Below are positions 6,399 to 11,841 of a DNA stretch of 11,841 bases, piece after piece (position 1 is the first letter of the stretch; every line of letters starts with the position of its first letter). The notes under the pieces are model-generated. The model was not told where the DNA came from and searched no databases. It was given only the letters and a program-made list of their open reading frames with translations. The translations under genes and the position numbers were made by a program. This stretch comes from Ruminococcaceae bacterium UBA1213. Its GTDB lineage: Bacteria; Bacillota; Clostridia; Oscillospirales; Acutalibacteraceae. The stretch covers positions 1 through 11,841 of the forward strand of contig DBXL01000120.1 of the NCBI GenBank assembly GCA_002309275.1, read 5' to 3'.

Positions 6399-7437
6399 AA
6401 TTATAGTAGCGTTCATTGTAGTAAATATGTTTCTGACCGTTTTCGTCAAGGAAATATTTCAGCGGATTGTTGAGTTCGTCACGGTACCATGAAACAGCGG
6501 GGGGAGTATCGTCATATTCTGCATAAGCCATAATTCTTTTTGAATTTTGGACAACAGGCTGTACATCAAATGTATCGCTGTCGAGGTTCATGGAATTGAC
6601 CATGACGGAGCTGTAATCATTTCCGCCTATGTAAGTAAGGATATGATTTTTTTTATCATAGTCGGTAACAATGCCGATATGCTCGAAAGACCAGCCCTGC
6701 CCGTCCCATGAAAAGAATACAAGACCGCCTTTTTTATAATTGATTGCAAGGGGATCGACATCTGTATGAACAGGGGTATTGACTTCCATAAAATCATTGA
6801 CTTTTCCGGTTGCGGTGGGGGTGTACCACACTTTACTCTGGTCTAAATTGAAGGACTGCAGAAGCCTGTCAGGAAATTCTTTTCGGGGATCGGCACAGTA
6901 TGAGTAGTACAATTCAGGACTGCTTTTTTTATCAGAGTGATAGCCTGCCTGATACAGACACCAGCTTACAAAAATGGAACACCATTCACAGTCTATATAA
7001 GGATTGGAGCTGTTAAGCACATATTCCTGAAACCAGCGTGTATATTCTGTATTGCCTGTCCCTGTACTTCCGTTTCGGGCAGATGCACCTGTCCAGAGAT
7101 TGCCGTCTGATTTGACCTGCTCAACGGACATATCCTCAAGAGCATACGCCAAATATCCCTCCTGGGAGAGTGCGACATCAAGAACTCTCTGCATGAAAGA
7201 AGAATTTTTGTTTTTTTCCAGAGCAGCCATCAGTTTTTGATAATAGAGGCAGGTGCGGTACTCATTGGAAAATCTTTTTGACTGGTCATAGGATATTTCA
7301 GGGATTGAGAAAACTTCCGAGCTTTCCTCAACTTGTGAAATTTCATCAGTTTGTACGGAAGTGTGTACTTCGGCACGGCAGCCTGCAAGCAGAAGCACTG
7401 GAACAATGCATAAAGACAGATATTTTTTATGTTTCAT
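6397..7437 (-). CDS. Lipoprotein with CHAP-like cysteine amidase/peptidase domain
   Basis: This is a predicted surface lipoprotein (346 aa) with a CHAP/NlpC-P60-like catalytic domain, a fold used to cut peptidoglycan peptides. The signal peptide ends in LLAGC (lipidated Cys 20), followed by an acidic Ser/Glu linker to about residue 50. A helical region (about 50-115) precedes the catalytic domain (about 115-280). This has the nucleophile Cys in EWCSIFVSWC (C153), the His in FEHIGIVTDY (H253) and a polar GGN motif near 271-273. YIDCEWCSIFVSWC resembles the helix start of CHAP amidases. The ATG at 7437 has GAGGG 5 nt upstream; an ATG at 7449 overlaps that site and is rejected. It has a perfect consensus promoter inside an inverted repeat and is divergent from the MBOAT operon. 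The substrate is inferred; it could also be an inactive or regulatory homologue. Confidence 0.8.
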   Translation of the reverse strand: MKHKKYLSLCIVPVLLLAGCRAEVHTSVQTDEISQVEESSEVFSIPEISYDQSKRFSNEYRTCLYYQKLMAALEKNKNSSFMQRVLDVALSQEGYLAYALEDMSVEQVKSDGNLWTGASARNGSTGTGNTEYTRWFQEYVLNSSNPYIDCEWCSIFVSWCLYQAGYHSDKKSSPELYYSYCADPRKEFPDRLLQSFNLDQSKVWYTPTATGKVNDFMEVNTPVHTDVDPLAINYKKGGLVFFSWDGQGWSFEHIGIVTDYDKKNHILTYIGGNDYSSVMVNSMNLDSDTFDVQPVVQNSKRIMAYAEYDDTPPAVSWYRDELNNPLKYFLDENGQKHIYYNERYYN

Positions 7438-7445
7438 ACGATCCC

Positions 7446-7484
7446 TCATTCAGCTGTTTTCAGCATTATTATACAGCTGAATGA
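7446..7484. promoter_or_regulatory. Inverted-repeat operator over the CHAP lipoprotein promoter
   Basis: Perfect 11-bp arms TCATTCAGCTG (7446-7456) and CAGCTGAATGA (7474-7484) are separated by 17 bp. In minus-strand terms one arm lies directly against the -10 box, within the spacer, and the other lies just downstream of the expected start site and touches the ribosome site. Only one arm would be transcribed, so this is more likely a protein-binding site than an RNA hairpin. The core shares its geometry with 7533-7571. Confidence 0.6.
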
Positions 7485-7496
7485 AAAGAATGTCAA
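7468..7496 (-). promoter_or_regulatory. Perfect consensus promoter of the CHAP lipoprotein gene
   Basis: On the minus strand, TTGACA (7496-7491) and TATAAT (7473-7468) are separated by exactly 17 bp. Transcription would start near 7461, leaving a leader of about 24 nt that includes the GAGGG ribosome site. A full-consensus promoter for a single lipoprotein gene suggests that it is held in check by a repressor. Confidence 0.85.
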
Positions 7497-7529
7497 TAAA
7501 ATTTGTGTTTTTTGAGATACACGGGGTGA

Positions 7530-7574
7530 ATTTCATTCATCTTGGCATGAAGAACGTGCAGTATGGAATGAAAT
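7530..7574. promoter_or_regulatory. Second inverted repeat upstream of the MBOAT operon, possible operator
   Basis: Perfect 9-bp arms ATTTCATTC (7530-7538) and GAATGAAAT (7566-7574) are separated by 27 bp. The TCATTC and GAATGA cores are 27 bp apart, the same as in the repeat at 7446-7484, and each core lies exactly 87 bp from its counterpart. It sits about 40-85 bp upstream of the MBOAT -35 box, where an activator or a looping repressor could act. Confidence 0.5.
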
Positions 7575-7612
7575 GTGAGATTGATTTTCACGAAGTTTCC
7601 GATAGAATTTTC

Positions 7613-7641
7613 TTGTAAAACGGTGTCGCATATGGTAAAAT
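7613..7641 (+). promoter_or_regulatory. Promoter of the MBOAT-DHHW operon
   Basis: TTGTAA (7613-7618) and TAAAAT (7636-7641) are 17 bp apart. The start site would be near 7648, with a leader of about 68 nt. A weaker alternative pair (TTGATT at 7581, TAGAAT at 7603, 16-bp spacing) lies just upstream. Confidence 0.55.
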
Positions 7642-7715
7642 AATAAAGCATATTTTATGCCTGAAAAACATCTTCGGGTGATAAAAAATTCAAAAAAAGG
7701 AAAGGATACATTATC

Positions 7716-9161
7716 ATGGTATTTTCGTCATTGTATTTTGTGTATCTGTTTTTGGCGGTGGTATTTCTTGCCTATTATACCAGAAAGAGCCTCAAACAGA
7801 AAAACATTGTACTGATTGCTGCCTCACTGGTGTTTTATGCATGGGGCGAGCCGATATGGGTAATGCTGCTGTTGTTCAGTGCATACCTGAATTGGATGAT
7901 GGCATTGAAAATCGCACAGCATAAGGAAACACCAAAAGCCCGTCTTTTTGCAGGAATAGCCATTAGTGTGGATATTCTTCTGCTGGTGATTTTCAAATAC
8001 ACGGGATTCCTTGTAGAAAACATCAACGGATTACTGCATATCGGGATACCGATACCGAATATTGTCATGCCAATCGGTATCAGCTTTTTCACATTTCAGG
8101 CGATTTCCTATATCATGGACTGCTATTGGGAAACCGTACCTGCACAAAAGCATTTTTATAAATTTTTGCTGTATTTGTCACTGTTTCCACAGCTCGTGGC
8201 AGGACCGATTGTACGTTACAGCGTCATCGAGCAGGAAATTGACAAGCGTACAGCCACTGCTTCGGACATCAGTGAAGGAGCAATGAGAGCTATTATCGGC
8301 TTGTCAAAAAAAGTCATTCTTGCCAATAGTCTGTATGATATTGTCAAAGAATACTTCGGTGATTTTCTGAACGGACAGCCCTACAATGATATTTCCTCAA
8401 TGTCATTTCTGGGAACATGGTTTGTCGTAATCTGTTATTCACTGTATGTATATTTTGACTTCAGCGGATATTCTGACATAGCGATTGGTCTGGGAAGAAT
8501 GTTTGGATTTCACTTTGATGAAAACTTCAATTATCCGTTCATCTGCAAGACAATCAGTGAATTCTGGCAGAGATGGCATATTTCATTGAGTTCGTTTTTC
8601 AGGGATTATCTGTTTTATGTGCCTATCATGGGCAAGCAGAGAAAATATTTTAATTTGTTTCTGGTATGGTTCTGCACGGGACTCTGGCATGGTGCATCAT
8701 GGAATTTTGTTCTGTGGGGACTGTATTTCGGGGCGTTCATATTCATGGAAACCAAAATCGGAAAGAAACGTCTTAAAAAATGGAACAAGGTACTGACACA
8801 TATTTATACGAAACTGGTGATAGTAGCAGGCTTTGGCATTTTCTGTTTCTCGGATATGAAACAGCTTGGCAATTTCTTTATGAATATATCGGGAATCAGC
8901 ATGATAACAAACGGCAATGCCTTTGGCGATATTGCAACATGGAATTCACTGCTGAATAATATTTTCCTGGTACTGTTTGCGATAGCGGTTTCCATGCCGA
9001 TAATGCAGAAAGTCAAATATTTCTTCAACGAATGGGGAAATAATGTAGTGTATATGGTCGGCAAGCTGGGAGGAACGGCTGTTTGCTGTTATCTTCTTAT
9101 CATGTCGAGCATTCTTTTGGTTGACAGCACTAACAATCCGTTTTTATATTTCCGTTTCTGA
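7716..9161 (+). CDS. MBOAT-family membrane O-acyltransferase (AlgI/DltB-like)
   Basis: This is a polytopic membrane acyltransferase (481 aa) of the MBOAT family, the group of AlgI, PatA and DltB that passes acyl groups, usually acetyl, across the membrane to an extracellular acceptor enzyme. Family motifs appear in order: FPQLVAGPIVRY (157-168), YFDFSGYSDIAIGLGRMFGF (246-265), FWQRWHISLSSFFRDYLF (283-300) with H288, and GLWHGASWNF (322-331) with the proposed catalytic H325. About a dozen hydrophobic segments span the protein from residue 1 to the end. The ATG has an AGGAAAGGA ribosome site. A DHHW partner follows after 18 nt, the classic AlgI-AlgJ arrangement, which favours polysaccharide or peptidoglycan O-acetylation over D-alanylation; no dltA, dltC or dltD operon partners are adjacent. 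The acceptor polymer is unknown. Confidence 0.92.
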   Translation: MVFSSLYFVYLFLAVVFLAYYTRKSLKQKNIVLIAASLVFYAWGEPIWVMLLLFSAYLNWMMALKIAQHKETPKARLFAGIAISVDILLLVIFKYTGFLVENINGLLHIGIPIPNIVMPIGISFFTFQAISYIMDCYWETVPAQKHFYKFLLYLSLFPQLVAGPIVRYSVIEQEIDKRTATASDISEGAMRAIIGLSKKVILANSLYDIVKEYFGDFLNGQPYNDISSMSFLGTWFVVICYSLYVYFDFSGYSDIAIGLGRMFGFHFDENFNYPFICKTISEFWQRWHISLSSFFRDYLFYVPIMGKQRKYFNLFLVWFCTGLWHGASWNFVLWGLYFGAFIFMETKIGKKRLKKWNKVLTHIYTKLVIVAGFGIFCFSDMKQLGNFFMNISGISMITNGNAFGDIATWNSLLNNIFLVLFAIAVSMPIMQKVKYFFNEWGNNVVYMVGKLGGTAVCCYLLIMSSILLVDSTNNPFLYFRF

Positions 9162-9179
9162 CAGGCAGGAGGGCATACA

Positions 9180-10598
9180 ATGGAAAATAAACCGAAACAG
9201 ACGCAGGGAAAATTTTATCGTTTTAACCATGTCAAAAGAAAAAAAGTAGCGGAATTTGCAGGTGCTTTGTCAGTGCTTGTGATGATAGGGGTATTTGGAT
9301 TGATTTCACTGTTTCTCCTTGTCATTCCCAGATCAACGGAGTCACAGATTGAAAAAAGAAAGCTGGCAACTTTTCCGCAGTTTTCGTTTGGTTCCTACTT
9401 TTCGGGAGAGTTTACCAGAAAAATGGCAGAATATTATAATGATACTGTCCCGTTCCGTGACAGCTTCAAGACAGCAGGCTATAATTTTAAAAGCGTTTTC
9501 GGACTGCATACAGGTGATGAAGTAAAAATTATCGGTGCAAAAGAGGTCAATAAAAACAAGCCTCAGCCCGTTGAAACATCAAAGCCTGTTCAGGAGTCTA
9601 AACCGTCCGAAACATCAAAGGAAAATTCTGCTCAGGAATCCGCTGTTTCAGAGGTATCTCAGGAGGAGTCAAAGGCTGAAACAAGTCAAATGGGCGAGGC
9701 AGACTATACAGTGGAAAATGGTATTATCGTAGTCAATCATAACGGACATTATCGTGCATTGGAGCTGTTCGGCGGAGGTACGGGAAACACTTATGTAGAA
9801 GCCCTGAATAACTTCCATAAAGATTTGGGCGACGGTGTACAGATTTATTCCATGATAGCCCCGCTTGCAAGTGAATACTATCTGCCGAGCAACTATTCGG
9901 GATTCAGTGTAAGTCAGAAAGAGTGTCTTGACAGCATGGCATCAAGGCTTGACAGCAGTATTATCAGCGTGGATATAGACAGCGTTCTTGCACAGCACAC
10001 GGCAGAGGATATTTATTTCCGTACAGACCATCACTGGACAGGTCTGGGAGCTTACTATGCCGCACAGGAATTTGCAAAAAAGGCAAATCTTGACTTCAAG
10101 GACCTTTCCACTTATCAGGAAAATCATATAGATGGTTTTGTCGGCACGATGTATGCATTTACACAGGATCCGAATATCAATAATGATCCGGAGAGATTCA
10201 CTTATTATGTACCGTCAAATGTAGATGAGTGTGTTACGGAGCATTATGACACAAGTTTCTCTGATATGAGTGAATGGGATTTCTTCTGCGGGGTAGGTGA
10301 CCCGGAGCATAATGCCTATCTGACGTTCATGGGAGGAGATCAGCAGATTGTCAGGGTAAAAACAAATGTCAAGAATGGCAGAAAGCTTGCCATTGTCAAG
10401 GACAGCTACGGAAATGCTGTACCGGGCTATTTGTTCGGCTCTTTCGAGGAAATTTATGTCATTGACATGAGATACTTTGAACCGAATCTTGTAAGCTTTG
10501 TCAAAGAACAGGGAATTACGGATTTGGTGTTCGGCATGGTCATATATTCTGCGGTAGGTCAGAATGCGGAATTGCTGGACGGCTTGCGTACTCAGTAA
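9180..10598 (+). CDS. Membrane-anchored DHHW (AlgJ/AlgX-like) acyltransferase partner
   Basis: This is the extracellular partner of the upstream MBOAT protein (472 aa). A short basic cytoplasmic N-terminus is followed by one membrane helix (about 26-50), placing the rest outside. A linker rich in Ser, Glu, Lys and Pro (about 125-172) with repeated SKP/ETSK elements precedes the catalytic region. The DHHW signature lies in YFRTDHHWTGLGAYY (D283, H285), and a Ser in VKDSYGNA (S409) is preceded by the family motif FMGGDQQ (383-389). These match the Asp-His and Ser of the AlgJ/AlgX SGNH-like acetyltransferases, so this protein probably places acyl groups on a surface polymer. The ATG has a GGAGGG ribosome site and lies 18 nt after the MBOAT stop. 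It is a paralogue of the lipoprotein encoded at 10662-11771. Confidence 0.88.
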   Translation: MENKPKQTQGKFYRFNHVKRKKVAEFAGALSVLVMIGVFGLISLFLLVIPRSTESQIEKRKLATFPQFSFGSYFSGEFTRKMAEYYNDTVPFRDSFKTAGYNFKSVFGLHTGDEVKIIGAKEVNKNKPQPVETSKPVQESKPSETSKENSAQESAVSEVSQEESKAETSQMGEADYTVENGIIVVNHNGHYRALELFGGGTGNTYVEALNNFHKDLGDGVQIYSMIAPLASEYYLPSNYSGFSVSQKECLDSMASRLDSSIISVDIDSVLAQHTAEDIYFRTDHHWTGLGAYYAAQEFAKKANLDFKDLSTYQENHIDGFVGTMYAFTQDPNINNDPERFTYYVPSNVDECVTEHYDTSFSDMSEWDFFCGVGDPEHNAYLTFMGGDQQIVRVKTNVKNGRKLAIVKDSYGNAVPGYLFGSFEEIYVIDMRYFEPNLVSFVKEQGITDLVFGMVIYSAVGQNAELLDGLRTQ

Positions 10599-10603
10599 TA
10601 TAA

Positions 10604-10640
10604 ATCCCCCGATACAGATTGAGTTCTGGTATCGGGGGAT
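10604..10640. terminator. Terminator shared by the two convergent DHHW genes
   Basis: A perfect 12-bp GC-containing stem, ATCCCCCGATAC (10604-10615) with its complement (10629-10640), encloses a 13-nt loop. It lies between the two DHHW stop codons. On the plus side it is followed by AGTTTTG and on the minus side by TTTATATT, so it can plausibly work in both directions, though the T tracts are short. Confidence 0.8.
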
Positions 10641-10661
10641 AGTTTTGTCTAAAAATCGGTG

Positions 10662-11771
10662 TCAGCTCACGAGCGACAGCAGTTCTTCACATCTCTGATA
10701 AGTGGCAGTTGCCATTGCATTGTTGATAAAGATAATTTCGTCAATATCGTTGTCGGCAAGATACTGATTTAAATTCCTATCAAAGTAGCGGAAATCAATT
10801 ATATGAGTTTCACTGTAGGTGTAGGCGATGAGAGGAGCAAACGCATTGCCGTAGGATTCCTTGACAACTGCAATTTTTTTGCCGTTGCCGTCGTGGTTTT
10901 CGGACACGATAAGAGGCTGGTCGCCTCCGAGAAATGCTCCGTATGCATTGCTTCCCTCTGCGGATTCATAGATTAAACTGTACTCATACATTTCATTTCC
11001 GTCAGCGTCATAAAGCATGGTGTCAATATCCTTGTCAACAGTGAAGTATTCCACATAATCTTCTTTAAGATTATTCAGACCGTCAACATCGCTGTCGGCA
11101 AGACTTCCACGATAGTTTTCGATTTTCTTGGAGGTCATGTTTTCCATAGGTATGGCATCAATGCCTGCTGTCCTGCAGAAATCCGCATAGGCATAATAAG
11201 CAGCCCTGCCTGTCCAGTGATGGTCGGTATTGAAGTAAAGATATTCATTTCTGTGCTGCATGAGGATAGGATATGTATTCACGGGTGTGATGCCGTCGGC
11301 AGAATAACTGCTTGTAATTTTATTGAGGTAGTCCTCCTGTGAAGATACGGTATCCTTGAATTTATCGGGGAGAGTAACACCGCAGTGTGTGGGAACAAGA
11401 ACATTATATATTTTGATACTGTCATCAAGACTGTTTCGGATAGTCGAAATGACATCGGCATAATTTTCAGCCATGTCATCATTGCCGAAAAACTGTTCAT
11501 AAGCCACTCCGTTATATACAAGCAAATTATTGATATATTCCCCTTCACTGTCAGGGGTAGGGTCTTCAATGGGAGGAATGGTATTTTGTTCTTCTTCACT
11601 TTTTTCGGATTCGTCATTTGAGGGAGCTGTACTTTCCGTATTGGTATCAGATGCAACAGATATATCGTTATTTTTGCCTGAATCGGATACAGAGGAATTT
11701 TCACCACAGCCCGAAAGACATAATGCCGATATGAATACTGCTGTAAACAGAATTTTAAAATATTTTTTCAT
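10662..11771 (-). CDS. DHHW (AlgJ/AlgX-like) lipoprotein, second acyltransferase-type protein
   Basis: This is a predicted lipid-anchored surface protein (369 aa from the chosen start) of the DHHW family. The signal peptide ends in CLSGC (lipidated Cys 22), followed by an acidic Ser/Asp/Glu linker to about residue 75. The catalytic-type motifs are YFNTDHHWTGRAAYY (D183, H185), FLGGDQP (about 280-286) and VVKESYGNAF with S306. The order and spacing match the membrane-anchored protein encoded at 9180-10598, so the two are paralogues with different anchors. Start choice: the frame is open to an ATG at 11810 with a distant AGGA, whereas the ATG at 11771 has only a poor ribosome site but puts the lysines and signal peptide at the very N-terminus; I favour 11771 but am not certain. 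No promoter was identified in the bases left. It may share the MBOAT acyl donor or act on another acceptor. Confidence 0.85.
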   Translation of the reverse strand: MKKYFKILFTAVFISALCLSGCGENSSVSDSGKNNDISVASDTNTESTAPSNDESEKSEEEQNTIPPIEDPTPDSEGEYINNLLVYNGVAYEQFFGNDDMAENYADVISTIRNSLDDSIKIYNVLVPTHCGVTLPDKFKDTVSSQEDYLNKITSSYSADGITPVNTYPILMQHRNEYLYFNTDHHWTGRAAYYAYADFCRTAGIDAIPMENMTSKKIENYRGSLADSDVDGLNNLKEDYVEYFTVDKDIDTMLYDADGNEMYEYSLIYESAEGSNAYGAFLGGDQPLIVSENHDGNGKKIAVVKESYGNAFAPLIAYTYSETHIIDFRYFDRNLNQYLADNDIDEIIFINNAMATATYQRCEELLSLVS

Positions 11772-11841
11772 AGATGTTCTGCTACTCAAAACATGGACAA
11801 ATATACCCATATTGAGAAAGTTCCTGTTTCATCGTATCCGA

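Noticed and set aside
7716..9161. Assignment of the MBOAT gene as dltB
   Set aside because: It is followed by a DHHW protein, not dltC/dltD, no dltA is present, and the carrier protein is about 2.7 kb away with opposite-strand genes between.
11772..11810. Upstream start at 11810 for the DHHW lipoprotein
   Set aside because: It would put 13 extra residues before the signal peptide. An AGGA lies 11 nt upstream, so it is not excluded, but the lipoprotein signal fits the start at 11771 better.
11785..11815. AT-rich palindrome AATAT-ACCC-ATATT upstream of the DHHW lipoprotein as an operator
   Set aside because: The arms are only 5 bp of pure A/T and are expected by chance in this sequence.

Overview
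The window looks like a chromosomal segment of a low-to-moderate GC Gram-positive anaerobe, most likely a Clostridia/Oscillospiraceae (Ruminococcus-like) bacterium. The grounds are strong AGGAGG-type ribosome sites, consensus sigma-A type promoters, lipoprotein signal peptides, a Ktr-type potassium system, a clostripain-family lipoprotein and Firmicutes-style MBOAT/DHHW envelope genes. The genus is an inference; no rRNA or other marker gene is present.

Layout. (1) 133-2232, plus strand: a two-gene potassium uptake operon, the KtrB/TrkH channel subunit and the KtrA RCK gating subunit, with its own promoter. (2) 2336-4432, minus strand: a large secreted lipoprotein of the clostripain (C11) cysteine peptidase family, convergent with ktrA and separated from it by a long inverted repeat. 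(3) 4634-6346, plus strand: a stand-alone acyl carrier protein, a hairpin, the tRNA 2-thiolation enzyme mnmA and a 59-residue four-cysteine protein, ended by a strong bidirectional terminator. (4) 6397-7437, minus strand: a lipoprotein with a CHAP-like cysteine amidase/peptidase domain. (5) 7613-10598, plus strand: an MBOAT membrane acyltransferase followed by a membrane-anchored DHHW (AlgJ/AlgX-like) protein. (6) 10662-11771, minus strand: a second DHHW protein, this one a lipoprotein, facing the first across a shared terminator.

How the genes may work together. The right half is dominated by cell-surface functions. The MBOAT protein would move acyl groups across the membrane, and the two DHHW proteins, with their conserved Asp-His and Ser motifs, would place them on an extracellular polymer, as in alginate or peptidoglycan O-acetylation. 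The CHAP lipoprotein is transcribed divergently from the MBOAT operon. The intergenic region between them holds two inverted repeats with a shared core and exactly the same geometry (TCATTC-N27-GAATGA, 87 bp apart). One of them is wrapped around a perfect TTGACA-17-TATAAT promoter. This points to one regulator controlling both surface genes, and is the most interesting unexplained signal here. The acyl carrier protein could supply acyl groups to this system, but that link is speculative.

Starts were set from ribosome sites and signal peptides; several lie inside longer open frames. No tRNA, rRNA, insertion sequence, CRISPR array or recognisable riboswitch was seen.
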